Origin: Piliocolobus tephrosceles
Taxonomy: Eukaryota; Chordata; Mammalia; Primates; Cercopithecidae
Assembly: GCF_002776525.5 (NCBI RefSeq)
Contig: NC_045436.1
Coordinates: forward strand, 14,295,243 to 14,359,242
Direction: 5' to 3'
Length of the DNA stretch: 64,000 nucleotides
Part shown: positions 11,771 to 23,271 of the stretch, in pieces
Numbering within the stretch: position 1 is the first letter of the stretch
How the letters are laid out: each line of letters opens with the position of its first letter
The notes under the pieces: model-generated
The model's database searches: none
Told to the model about the DNA's origin: nothing
The model's input: the letters and a program-made list of their open reading frames with translations, nothing else
Program-made: the position numbers and the translations under genes

Positions 11771-12219
11771 CCAGGGTACTAATGAGGAAAAGCAATCTTT
11801 GAGAGGCAATGGGTGAGGTAGGTGGAAAGATACAAAAAACAAACTTTTCCAATAATTTTACCAAACTTATCTTTGTCAAGTCAGGTAATTAACCTATGAA
11901 AGTTCAAGATCTATAATTTCCAGGCATTGAGAATGACATATCCCAGCATTTAAAATGTTCATTTTCATTGGATAAACTTTTTTCTTATTTTCCTAGGCCC
12001 TTTATACTCAAACAAATTTTATTTTCTATGTAGATATGAGTTTAGGTGTGACTGTAACTTTTCCATCTCTATTTGTTAGTCTTTACATATTTTCTGATTT
12101 ATTTGAACTCATCAATCGCTTTAATGGAATAAATCCACCAAAAACTCAAGATGATAATTCAAAATGCAACTTAATAACAATTATATTTTAAAATATAATA
12201 TTCAGATAGGTGAGCTATT

Positions 12220-12345
12220 AATATTAGAAATTATCTAGTCTAACATCTTCATTTTGAAGAATCTGAGGTTTCAGTGGATGAGTTACTTACCAATCACACA
12301 GCACACTCGTGATTTAGGGATTCATTCTAGGATCTATTTAGTGAA
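12220..12345 (+). repeat. MIR-like fragment
   Basis: AGAATCTGAGGTTTCAGTGGATGAGTTACTTACC corresponds to the MIR core (AACTGAGGCTCAGAGAGGTTAAGTAACTTGCC). Confidence 0.5.
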
Positions 12346-12652
12346 TAAATCTTTCTTCTTCATTAAAGAAATTTTCTGGCTATTGTAAGAATTAGCCTCA
12401 AATGTTACTACCAGCGTTTATTTAACAAGGTTTGAAAAACTTGACTAACATAAATAGCTACTGTTTTTAGCATGGTCTGGCATTATCAGAATCTGTTTGC
12501 TAAAATATGTTTGCTAAGATAGAGCATTTAATACACCAAAGCATATGTACAAAAATTTTTAAAACATGACTCTCATGCAAATATAGAATGAACACATGCC
12601 AAAGATTTTATTTAATACAGTAAGTCAAAGGGATGATGACATGAATTTGCTA

Positions 12653-12970
12653 ATAGTCATTTCTCAAAATCCACAAGGAATTGATTCCAGGAACTTTTGC
12701 AAATACCAAAATCTGCAAGTGCACTAGTGCTCAAGTCCCTTATATACAATGGCATAATATTTGTATATAACCTACACAATATTCCCATATACTTTAATCT
12801 CCAGATTTCTTGTAATATCTAATACAATGTAAAGGTTACATAAATAGTTATACTCTACTGTTTTTTAAAAAAAATTGTGGTTTTTTTTTTAATTGCTGTT
12901 TTTTAAATTATTTTTTTCAGAATATTTTCGATCCATGGATGTGGAACTCGTAGATATAGAGGATGGACTA
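12653..12970. mobile_element. MER2-like Tigger-group DNA transposon
   Basis: The blocks TTGATTCCAGGAAC, GTGCTCAAGTCCCTTATATA, TAACCTACACAATATTCCC and AATATTTTCGATCCATGG occur in the order of the MER2-like non-autonomous family. TA dinucleotides flank both ends (12651-12652 and 12971-12972). There is no coding capacity. Confidence 0.8.
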
Positions 12971-13172
12971 TAGATACAAACTGGTTAGTGCCTCACATGC
13001 TGAACAGAATGAATACAAGATAACGTAACTTCATAGTATGTGAGCTCGTCTCAGATAGTTTATTAAAAAGATATACATAAATGCTTTCCTTAATGTATTT
13101 AACAACTCCAAGGCAAGTCTGTCAAATAAAAAAAAATGAAAAGGACTCACCGTCATTTGTTTTATTTCTGAA

Positions 13173-13762
13173 GGTAAACAAAAAATAAAAAATTCTAAGG
13201 CCCACCAACCATCTGAACAAACTTTTCTTCGCAGTTAGCTATGGGCATTCCTGAGTTAACCTGAAAATCTAGTTCAGGTTATGATGAAAGAGCGGGTTGG
13301 GCATGCCTCACTATACCCTCCAGCATTAACATTAACACAGATCTTAAGTGTGATAAGAAACATTTGCAATCTATTTTCCGTGAAGCCTGCTACCTGGAGG
13401 CTTCATCTGCATAATAAAACCTTGGTCTCTACAACCCCTTATTTTAACCCAGACATTCCTTTCTACTCATAATAACTCTTTCAAACAAATGTCAATCAGG
13501 AAACATTTAAATCTATCTATGACCTGGAAGCTCCCCACTATTGAGTTGTCCTGCCCTTCCAGATGGAACCAATGTAAGTAAATCTTACAGGTATTGATTG
13601 CTATCTCATGTCTCCCTAAAATGTATAAAAGCAAGCTGTACCCCAGCCACTTTGGGCACATATTGTTGGGACCTCCTGAGGGTGTGACTGTCATGTCCTT
13701 AACTTTGTCAAAATAAACTTTCTAAATTGATTGATACCTGTCTCAGGTATTTGGGGTTGACA
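13173..13762 (+). mobile_element. 5' LTR of outer provirus (family A)
   Basis: 590 bp ending GGGGTTGACA. A TATA-like TGTATAAAAGCAAGC lies at 13622-13636 and an AATAAA at 13712-13717. It aligns end to end with 28343-28946, sharing CTACCTGGAGGCTTCATCTGC and TCTATGACCTGGAAG. Confidence 0.8.
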
Positions 13763-14143
13763 AATAGATAACCAAGAAGGGATTCTGAGTGGCGTTTCTC
13801 TGACTTTTGACAAATCTCCTATTGGTGCTTGGTACCAGCCTGAGCTTTCCTTATGGCTCAAACCCGTAGGACAATTTGTGGAGACCCCCGGAGCTCCCCT
13901 CCCTCCATAGAATCCCCAATCTCATTCCCAGGTAAGTAGCTGAATTGGGGACTTTTGTCTTGGAAATTCTCCTTAATGACTAAAGGTTAAAATTGACAAT
14001 CAGTTGAGCCTAATTTCTCCTTACCACAAGAGCATTCAATGATTATATTGCTGGTTTTGTTGTTGTTGTTGTTCTGGTCTTTCTCCCATCGGATTTGACC
14101 AACTCTACCCAAATTTGTCAAATCCAAATGAGAATTCCAAATT
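13763..14143 (+). other. leader of outer provirus with splice donor
   Basis: The sequence CCCAG|GTAAGTAG places a consensus splice donor after 13931, as expected between the LTR and gag of a simple retrovirus. The primer-binding site directly after the LTR is too decayed to assign; a TGGCG lies about 30 bp in. Confidence 0.5.
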
Positions 14144-14380
14144 ATGGGCAACAAGACTTCTGAATTGACTAAAATTCCTCACAGCTTCAAAAGAAGAAAA
14201 CAACAACAACAACAAACCATGCACTTGGTTTCTATGTTTGCTTCCCGTCTTAAAAACAAGAACAAAACAAAACAAAAGTTTTTTTCTTGTTTGTTTCTCT
14301 GTTTACTTTTCTTTCACCCTGTTCCTTCTTTCCGCTTTGTTGTCTTCAGTACCATGAAAAAATCTAGAGAAGACTTCTAA
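14144..14380 (+). pseudogene. gag: gag start remnant of outer provirus
   Basis: The first ATG after the leader opens MGNKTSEL, with glycine at position 2, which fits the myristoylation start of a retroviral matrix protein. The frame runs 78 codons. After about 20 residues it passes into low-complexity CAA and AAAC runs coding Gln, Asn and Lys, and no later gag domain follows in frame. Its place after LTR, leader and splice donor is the main support. It is non-functional, and the match is positional rather than by domain. Confidence 0.45.
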
Positions 14381-15889
14381 TAACTCTAGCCCCTGAAAGA
14401 ACTCAAAACAAAGATGCCATTCATCCCTTTGGGGGTGCTCTGTTTTCTTTGTGGCGTTTCAGCAGTCATGGGCAAATTCTTCTTACATCTGAAGCTCTCC
14501 TATATTGCATTATCTGACCACTTTGGCTTCGTGGCTACCAGAGATGATCTTGCAATGTGAGAGGATTTGATCTTAGTGTGTGTAATGGCGGATGAGAGCT
14601 ACAAATTTAGGGGTGGCTGAGCACAGTTTACAGGAAGTAGTCTTGGCTGGTGTTTTTCCTTCAAGGAAGTTGTTGCTTATGATCCTAATTCTAATTTGGA
14701 GGTGCATTCTAAATAGCCTTCTCTATTACCTTTCCTCCCAAAATTAGTCTTGATTGACTTGTCTGTTCATTTGCATGAGGAACTGAATTGTCGCTCTTTT
14801 TACAGATAAATGAGAGATTGAGTTTACTCAGCTCTGAAGAGAAAGGGCATTTTGCTCCTTCTAGCCAAAAGGTACTCCTTGGTAACTGGGGCTGAGTGGG
14901 AGTGTTTGGGGGGTTGACCTTCACATGATGTGCTGCAGCCCTACAGGGAACTCCCAACAAAATTTGTTTTAAAAGGCTCGTCCAGGAAACACATATAGGA
15001 GCTTATCACTCCATGCTTTGAGCCCTCTCAGAGGTGCTAGACCTCCAGAGAGAGAAAATGAGGCATGCAATAGGAGGGCATAAATGACTCAGTGGTGACT
15101 CACTGTGGAGTCCTGACCACAGTCAGCACGTCTTGTTCCACTACACTAAATCCTAGGCTACAGCCCAGTTCCTTGTTTTAAGAAAAAATTGTGGAAAACA
15201 AATCACCTAAGAATGAGGAAAGACAAGGAGAATGACCCACCTTGGACAACCCACCAGCTTTATGGTACCTCTATTTGCAAGTGATTGTGTAAATGGAAGG
15301 ACATAACAGGTTTTCTAATACTCCAGCTGGTTACAGATTAGGTCTGTTCTTGTGTACATTTTAAATTGATGAGCAAATAACATCATGGAAAACTCAGAGC
15401 CCAGAGGTTGACCTGTAACTAACTATAGTGTTCCTAAATTCTCTATCTCTGTTTTCTTTTCTGCCTGATTGAAGTCTGCTGTCACTTTTCTACTAACGTA
15501 AAATCCAATGTTTGCAAAGTTTTAAAAATTATTATTGTTTTTACAAACTGCAGAGTTTTTATTAATCTCTCATGGCCAGAGATCTGAAGTAAAAACTATA
15601 AGATCCTTGTTTGTAATGAGTGTGTTTGCGTGTGTTTATGTGTATGTACATGTATTTTGTTATGTGTTTTTGGCCACAAAGTACCAAATTGGCTTGAAGC
15701 TAAAGAGTATTCATAAATTACATAATCAGCCCACATGCTTTTCAAGTTCACATGATTTAGATAACAGCTTTAATAAATAAGCTGGTTTTAAATTATTGGT
15801 AAAATAATATTAGAAATATCTTAAGAATTGTTAGCATACAGTTTCATTTGCATTTATTTCTCAAGCAATCATCAGAGATTTTTGTTGGA
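14381..15889 (+). other. outer provirus internal sequence, non-coding
   Basis: No retroviral motif is recognisable. By position this should be ERV interior or sequence that replaced it. Open frames are short (under 90 codons). Confidence 0.35.
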
Positions 15890-16440
15890 GAGGAGTTCAA
15901 CTGAACTCAAGCAGAATACTGCCTTCCCACTCCATCCCCTTTCCAGTTTCCCATGCTGCTGAGAGTCACTTCCACTGCACAATAAAATCCTTCACATTCA
16001 CCAACCTCCAATTTGTTTGTGCCACCTCATTCCTCCTGGATGATGCATAAGAACCTGGGTGCAGTTACAGGAGGCTGTCACACAGGCCCTCCACTGAGCT
16101 GTTTTAACACTTAAGCCATCCATGAATGGCAAAGCTAAAGGAGAGCACTGTAACACATGCGTTCTGGAGCTCTGGGGGTCATGGGCAACTGCTAGACATT
16201 GCTGCCAGGCTTCGGAATTCTACTCCTGCCAGTGCCTAGGAGCACCCATCTTGGTCTCTGCCCCCTCTCACCTGCTCACTCCCCATCCCACAAGGGGTTT
16301 GAGCACTGTGGACTGAGTAAGTGAGCCACCTGTTCACAAGTCCTCTGAAGAGGTCAAGGGAACTATCCCACCTCAATGTGGAAGTGATATTTCACTACCA
16401 AACTACATGAAAGAGCTCTAATCAATTCATTTTTTAAAAA
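15890..16440 (+). mobile_element. class I LTR piece (family D), sense
   Basis: CTGCTGAGAGTCACTTCCACTG precedes an AATAAA at 15981-15986. Further on, GGCAAAGCTAAAGGAGAGCACTGTAACAC recurs in similar form in the antisense LTR at 23272-23885. This arrangement is the R/U5 part of a class I LTR. The 5' boundary is uncertain. Confidence 0.5.
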
Positions 16441-17089
16441 GTAAGTGCTTACCAGGCTGGTTGAAACTAGCTAACATGCCTTTTAATTCACACGACCTTA
16501 GTAATCTTGGTAAAATTTAGTAAATTTAATTTCAAAATTATCTCCAGTAGTTTAAAATCTTAAAGTCATGTTGTGCTAAATTAAGTAACCTTGGTTTTTT
16601 TTCACTGAGAATTTGAGTTACTAAGAGCTAAAACAATAGGAGTGTAAAAGGTATATTTGGTGAAGTTTACAAAATACAACGATGTAGTTTTTGCTGAAGA
16701 AAATGGAATATATTTTCTAGTTAAGAAACTATTTAAGTCATTTTAAAATAAAAGGAAACATACAGGTCAAACTAAATAGATTTAAAAAAAAATGTAAGCC
16801 AGGGCAACAAATGTTACCTTGTTACCCTGAGATCTGTGGTTTTTAAGAAGATAGTCAATGTGGGGGAAGGGCAAGACCAAGTAACTATTAAACCAGAGGG
16901 TATAATATAAAGCAATTGGTCTATTTTACAGATTGCTATCATCAGCTTCTTGAGAAACCTTTACTATAATGAATTGTAAAAATCACTAATTTAATGACAT
17001 AATTCACAGTTTTAAATGCTGCAGAATGAAAGAGCTTGTTTGTTGATGCAGGAACCATAGCTCACTATTAAACAATCACTACTGAGTAA
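16441..17089. other. AT-rich sequence, nothing recognised
   Basis: Probably part of the outer provirus interior by position, but with no coding signal. Confidence 0.35.
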
Positions 17090-17091
17090 TG

Positions 17092-17349
17092 TGATCCCAA
17101 TGCACACGAGGTTATTCCTGCAACTAACCTGTTGGACCAGATAAATGCCTCTGTACAGTCTGTTTGCCCTGAGATGGTAATTGACCAAATCTCCCAACAA
17201 AATATCAGGTGGAGCACAGCAGATGAAGCAATTGATATGCTTCATATGCAAGCCGTATGAGACTGACCTTATGATGACCAGTATATTCTCCCACCAAATA
17301 TGCCCATTACACAGGTCATAGTAAATTTAGGGGTTAAGGGAGCTCCTGT
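17092..17349 (+). pseudogene. unrecognised protein-like remnant, cut by an LTR
   Basis: One plus-strand frame reads about 85 codons of well-mixed composition. Pieces include ATNLLDQINASVQSVCPEMV, DQISQQNIRWST and NMPITQVIVNLGVKGAP. Only two stops (both TGA, consistent with CGA or GGA decay) interrupt it. It ends exactly where the family B LTR begins. By position it may be interior coding sequence of the outer provirus, but I do not recognise the family. No ATG or domain motif is visible. It is clearly non-functional. Confidence 0.35.
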
Positions 17350-18012
17350 TGAAACCACCATTGCAAAATTATAACTGAGCTGACCTAGCTAACTACATCT
17401 TGCTTCTGATCTCCAAACTGTCCTTGTTCACTTCTGGGTGCAGGCTGAACTAACTTTAGAAAGAACTTAGTTTATAGTTTAATCAAACTTGATAACAGCC
17501 TTTTCCCAAAACAAACCTCCTTCTTGTCTGGGGACTACACTGCCTTTGTAGGACTAACAAATTAGTCACAAGATTAGAAATTATGGTTTAGGAATCATGC
17601 AGCTGGAGGCTACAAGATTCTGACCCTCCCTGAACTGCTCCTAAGATATTTTACAGACCCTGCACTTGATGAATCAGCTGGTACCACCCAGATAGATTAA
17701 CTGTCTCATCTAATCTTGTGACCCCCCAGCCAGGAGCTGACTCAGCTCAAGAGGACAGCTTCAGTTTCCTACGATTTTATCTCCTACCTAGCCAATACCC
17801 ATTCGTGGCTCACTGGCTTCCCCCCACCCACCAAGTTGCCCTTAAAAACTCCAATCCCTGAATGCTTGGAGAGACTGATTTGTGTAATAATGAAACTCTG
17901 GTCTCCCACACAGTCAGTTCTGTGTGAATTACTCTTTCTCTACTGCAATTCCCCTGTCTTGATAAATTGGCTGTCTAAGTGGCAGGCAAAGTGAACCCAG
18001 TGGGTGGTTACA
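17350..18012 (+). mobile_element. solo LTR (family B)
   Basis: 663 bp from TGAAACCACCATTGC to GGGTGGTTACA. It has the same architecture as 4550-5380 without the L1 insert. No matching internal sequence lies on either side. Confidence 0.8.
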
Positions 18013-19616
18013 CTTTTACATGGATACCCCAGGTAACATCACTCCCATAGAATCATACAACTGTTTGAGTAAGCCTTATCAAATTTCCTGTCCCTCGTGG
18101 GTCTTACAGATGCTTAATAAAACATTGGGATAATTAACAACAACAACAAAAATAAAAAGGGAAAGGAAGAAGGAAGTCAAAGGACTCTCCCCAGAAAGGT
18201 GATAGAAATTTTTGGATGGGTTTTCACTATTTGCCCCAATCGGAAAATTAAAACAAACAAACAATCAACAAACAAACAAAAAAGAAACCAAATAAAAAGC
18301 CAAAGGTTATAATGAGAAAGATGGCATTGCCTGGGCAATATTGAGACAAATAAGATAAACACTAACCAAAGGGCCTGAGTGCCTTGGTCCAAACTTTGAT
18401 ATGAGATCAAATCCTTTTGATGCAGTATCTTGCTACCTGAGGGATGCAAGGAGGAGAATACTCAGAAGCAGGCAGCCTTTCCCCCTACCAGCACTGATTC
18501 TAACTATATCTTCAGGTAGATTCTAGAGCTGTTAGGTTGTACAGTGCCTGATAGACAGCTCTCATCTAACAAGAGTTGTTTGGCTTGTGGATAGCATTTC
18601 CAAGGTGAACAAGTGACATCCTGTTTGAAATCCGTGCTCTGGTTAAAGAACAGAAAAACAAATTGTTTTCGTTTGTCATGTATAGTTTAGAGCTATTGGT
18701 TGAAGTACATTTTTGTGAACAAATTTACTTTTCTATCTGAGTTCTCCAAAATACGGAAACTGTTCATAATCATTCTGATTCGATGACAATATGGTTATTT
18801 GCATAGGTTTAGTAAGAGTCTCTACTTTTAAAACAGGACAGCTGGGGACACTGGTTATTTTATCAAGGCTTTGCCTAGAATAGCATATTTTTAGGTAAAG
18901 TTCCAGCAAAGCCAACTTAAAATGAGACTATATAGCCAATCAATTCTTGATGCATTTTATGTGAATAATCAGGCCAAGTATAATAAGCCTAAAACTTACT
19001 TTGCTCACAAATTGGTCTTACTGTATCTTCTCTCTAATAGAAAAGGAGGGCTAGAGAGAGAAAGAAATTGTTTCAAAGCAAAAGTGTAACACTTGTTATT
19101 TCAGCTCCGACTTTTGTTTCTGAGTGCAGATTGAATCATTAATTATTTCTTGGCTACAGTAATCCTCTAGAGAGTGCCAGATTATAATTTTTCTTCATAT
19201 TTTTAGTTGGCACCCTAATGGAATAGGTTCTTCTTTTCTGTTCTGACACACAAATACTCTGTAGAAATACTAATCTTATTTATTTCTCCTTCTTTTACTT
19301 GCAAGGAAGCTAAAATCATGGTAATCTGAAGAGCAGAGATGCAAATCTCCCTCCGTTAGCATTCCACTGGGCCTAATCTGTTTTTCACTTCAAATGGCCT
19401 GCTTTTAAGACTATACAAGCACCCTCTCTCTAGGCCCAAGGACTGTCATAGAAAAGGTGGGCACGTGAAGTTGTAAGGGCCTGGATTTGAGGGATAGAAT
19501 TAGGTCAAAGTTGTACCCTCCAAATCAAAGGTGGGTACAAAGATGCCTAAGCAATTGATAAAACAAAGTACCTTACCTTCTGAGCTATTACATGGCACCT
19601 TTTCATCCACCCCAAC
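18013..19616. other. no recognised gene; possible outer provirus interior
   Basis: It contains (AAAC)n and (CAA)n runs at 18130-18290 and otherwise unremarkable sequence. No pol motif was found in any frame, so whether this belongs to the outer provirus is unproven. Confidence 0.35.
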
Positions 19617-20391
19617 TGTTGGAAGCTTTGGAAACAGAGAGACTCCATCTTGAGTGACGGATAGAAAAATGAAGCTGGGACTGGCCGGGCTGCCTTCCCA
19701 GAAAGTTAGGCATTCCTAGACTTTAGATGTTTACAGTTAAGGGAATAGATTGATAATATTTACTATACAGAGCTAGACTTGGGAGTGTCCAGATATCCTG
19801 CTATCTTGAGGACAAAGACATTCCTAATTTTGTGGTAAAGATAATAATATTGATTCTTGCAAAGATATAGTGATTAAGAAAATTAATCCTTTGCTAAAAA
19901 TACAAAAAATTAGCTGGGCATAGTGGCAGACGCCTGTAGTACCAGCTACTTGGGAGACTGAGGCAGGAGGATGGCATGAACCCGGGAGGCGGAGTTTGCA
20001 GTGAGCTGAGATCGTGCCACTGGACTCCACCCTGGGCGACAGAACGAGACCCCCTCTCAAAAAAAAAAAAAAAAAAAAAAAAAAGAAAGAAAGAAAAAGA
20101 AAAAAAAGAAAATTAATCCTTTATCACAAACCCTTGTAGCAGAGCCCATCTCCATCTCCCCATGACCTTTTTTAATCCTTTTTATACAAGCATTGTACCT
20201 AGGGTGGGTGTGTTTCTCCTGTTACTTTTGGGAATGCCCTACTCTGTCTATGGAGTAGCTGTACTTTCACTATGTGACTTTCTTAATAAACTTGCTTTTG
20301 CCTTGCTCTACAGACTCACCTTGAATTATTTCTTGCTTGAGATCCAAGAACCCTCTCTTGGGGTCTGGATCAGGATCCCTTTCCTGTAATA
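19617..20391 (+). mobile_element. 5' LTR of inner provirus, with Alu insert
   Basis: Starts TGTTGGAAGC and ends CCTGTAATA (CA decayed to TA). TTTATACAAGC is the TATA region near 20180 and AATAAA lies at 20284-20289. Without the Alu and its duplication it is about 545 bp, against 536 bp for the 3' LTR. Confidence 0.85.
19893..20105 (+). mobile_element. 5'-truncated Alu in LTR
   Basis: It begins inside the left arm (CTAAAAATACAAAAAATTAGC) and ends in a long A tail with AAAG units. A perfect 17-bp duplication AAGAAAATTAATCCTTT lies at 19876-19892 and 20106-20122, so the truncation happened at insertion. Confidence 0.95.
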
Positions 20392-20642
20392 TCTTTCTGG
20401 CAACCACTGAAGGGACTATAGTGAGGAAATCCTTGACCCAAAGGCTAACTTTGCGTAAATGGTGGGGTCCTGTAATATCTTTCTGGTGACCACTGAAGAG
20501 CCTATAGTGAAGAAACCCTCAATCCAAAGGGAAAATTTGGGTAAGTAGTGGGGTCCAGTAACATCTTTTTGGCAAACCGGAAGGGGTGATACTGATGAGA
20601 CCCATGACCCAAAGGAAAGTCATTTGCACACACCAATTGGCT
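20385..20642 (+). repeat. three 86-bp tandem repeats spanning LTR end and primer site
   Basis: Units start at 20385, 20471 and 20557. Each opens with (C)TGTAA(T/C)ATCTTT(C/T)TGG and contains a GACCCAAAGG/AATCCAAAGG-like block. Unit 1 holds TGGCAACCACTGAAGGGAC and unit 2 TGGTGACCACTGAAGAGCC; both resemble the complement of the tRNA-Arg 3' end (TGGCGACCACGAAGGGAC), while unit 3 is more decayed. Confidence 0.8.
20398..20417 (+). promoter_or_regulatory. primer-binding site, tRNA-Arg-like
   Basis: TGGCAACCACTGAAGGGACT lies 6 bases after the LTR end. It matches the complement of a tRNA-Arg 3' end apart from one G-to-A (CpG decay) and one inserted base. Confidence 0.65.
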
Positions 20643-22029
20643 GACTTTCAGTAAGTGAGGATTGGATTAGAAGTTCCAACTTAGGGGAGTCTCTCCTAAG
20701 ACAGAGAGGGTTAAAGGCGTCTCCCAATAAAAGGCAAGGACTCTTGACCAACCTTGGGTTAGAGACCTGACTTAGCAGGGTTACAGTCCATTCGAAGATC
20801 TAGGGGGTTAGCGTGAAGTCCCTCTCAGATAGAAACAAGTTTGGCACCACAGGATGTTAACTGCCATGCTCCTTGTATTAATCTGCCTTGTCCTTTTTGT
20901 GGCATGAATCAATTTATTGGTTACTGTTTCTGTTTCTTCGTCATTTTCAGGAGACTTCATTTAACTGGTCTTAGGGATTTTAACTTACTCTTCCTATGTG
21001 AGCCTCCTGATTTCCATCCATTTGCTTGTGAAACATTGGGAACAAAAAAAGCATTGAAGGCTCCCTCTCTAAAATTGCTGATTGAGGTTTGGTAATTAAT
21101 AGCAATGAGCAATAAGATTAGATAGATGTTGTTATGTTTTGTTGCTGCTGTTAAGTTTTGTGCCACCTACGTGTGATCCAGAAGCACTAGGATGAAAATC
21201 AGAGAATTTTTTTCCTTGCTGTTTTATTTAATTTTGCACACAAAAAAAACACTTCTTTCCTTTCTTGGATTCAAGCAAACTGGCTTTGCTTGTGCAATCC
21301 ATGTTGCCACTAATTGCCCAGAACCTGCCGTCTCTGGTCATTCCCATCTAAATCCTTTTTCATTTCCTTTGCCTTATTCGACATTTCTTTTGTCCAAGTC
21401 CATGTTGTGATTTATCTGAGATTTATGGCTGCCTCATTTATATTATTCAGACACTGTGAATAAGATAATTCCATTTCTGGCAGGGATCCCCCTCATTACT
21501 GCAGCTGATCTTAAAAACCTCTCCTGTCTTTTTTAGTGAAACTCAGCCAGTGACAATACAATCTTGCAGGTTTAGAACTTTACTTTCAACATCACCTGCC
21601 TCCTTCATGGGAACCATGGTGTCAATTCCAAATAACTCACCACTAGGATGTATTATTGAACGTTGAGACTAATTTAAACTGAATGCACTTAAGAAGAGAA
21701 AACTGGTGTTTCCATATAATACTGTTTGGCCTCAGTATTATTTGGGAAAACAAGAGAAATGGCCTCCTACTGGAACTAAGGCCTTTAATACTATACTTCA
21801 ACTCGATTTGTTTTGTAAGTGAGAAGAAAAATGGGATGAAATACCACATGTCCAAACATTTTTGCTGCTCAGTGAGGTTAAAACCCTGCAGCAGGTGCAT
21901 ATGTTTTTGATGACAGGAAAGGAAGAAAAAGAACTAGACATACTAGATGATCCTGTGATGTAAGTCCCTGTAGGTCAGCAGGCATTTTTTTGGTGGAACA
22001 GAACCTTCAGATGTGTCCTTTCTCTCTCT
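20643..22029 (+). other. leader and decayed 5' gag region of inner provirus
   Basis: By position it covers the leader and matrix, but no frame keeps a convincing matrix protein. The short open frames here have no recognised domain. Confidence 0.4.
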
Positions 22030-23154
22030 AGTCCAGCTCAAAGTCCTATTGAGAACCCTTCATCTTCTCTTCTTTACCTGTCTAGTCCCACTCTTTACCC
22101 ACCACTCCCTGCGGAACTTAGCCCAGTAAGTACCACTCGTAGTGAAGCCTCTTATAAACATCCGAATGGAAATCTTTCCTTAGAGAGGTGGCAAATGGGG
22201 AAGAAGGCACAGTGAAAGTATATATTCCCTTTTCTGTCTTTGATTTGGCTCTATGTAAAAAGAAGCTTGGCTATTTCTCTGAAGATTCAGGAAAATTCGT
22301 ACATGAGTTTGAGAAATTAACTCTGACCTATAGTTTAACTTGGCAGGATCTGCACGTTTTGTTGTCTCTGTGTTGTACAGTGGAAGAAAAACAAGACATT
22401 TTGGGAACAGCTAGGACCCAGGCAGATAAGGTATTGGCTCACAACCTGAACCATAATGTATCAAGCAGGAGGCATGGCAGTTCCATCATGATGGATCCAT
22501 CAAAGTGGATCAAGATCCAACTTGATCCAGGATGGAACTATCAAAGCGACAGTGAGGACTTGGGGAGGAGAGACCATATGGTCATTTGCTTGTTGGAAGG
22601 GATGAAGAAATGTATGAAAAAGCATGTTAACTATGACAAGGTTAGGGAAGTTTCTCAGGGTAAAGATGAGAGTCCAGCTTTTCTTCAGGGGAATTTAGTT
22701 GAGGCAATTAAGAAATATACGGATGCTGAGACTGCCTCAAGGGAAAGGCAAACCCTTTTGGGAGAACGTTTTATAACCCAGTCTGTCCCTGATATCAATA
22801 TTAAGCTAAAAAATAAAAAAATAAAAGCAACTACGGGTCTCCAAACTCCTATTGAACAGCTTTTGGATATGGCAGTTTTAATTTTTAATATCAGGGACAA
22901 AGCAGAGGAAGCAGAAAGAGCAAGAAGGACCTCCCACAAGGTGTAGCTCTTGGCTCCTGCCTCAAGCTCACCTCCCACATGGGGTTGCCCGCCTGGGTCT
23001 TGGCCTGAACAAGGGAAGCTGAAAGGTAGAAAGCCTAAAGCTGGGTGTCTGAGTCACCATGTCTTGGCCATAAATCAGTGTGCACACCGTAAGAAAACTG
23101 GCCATTGGGAGAGGGATTGCCCAGTGCTCCGAAGGGAGCCATCAGCACCCTAAC
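22030..23154 (+). pseudogene. gag: gag remnant: proline-rich part, capsid, nucleocapsid
   Basis: A Pro/Ser-rich stretch (about 22030-22185) with an LYPPLP motif is followed, after a frame change near 22190, by a 252-codon open capsid-like frame (22188-22943). The GTG at 22188 is not a true start. VYIPFSVFDLAL and LTYSLTWQDLHVLLS sit where gammaretroviral capsids have the PFS...DL start and the TW-D-x2-x-LL helix. Further on, INQCAHRKKTGHWERDC (23068-23135) is a single CCHC zinc knuckle whose second Cys has become Arg, so it should not bind zinc. A stop at 22944-22946 and frame changes break the gene. The family role is virion core assembly; this copy cannot encode it. Confidence 0.8.
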
Positions 23155-23271
23155 AAACTGAAAAGGAAAAAGTTCCCTAGTGCCCGTCACAGGGGGTGTG
23201 ACAGCGGGAGTGGCTCCCTTCTTCAGGGCCCTGCTGCTCAAACCTCTAGGGGAGCATACAGAGGGGCAGGT

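Noticed and set aside
22685..22978. 97-codon minus-strand open frame with hydrophobic start
   Set aside because: It is opposite the gag capsid frame, which has clear family motifs.
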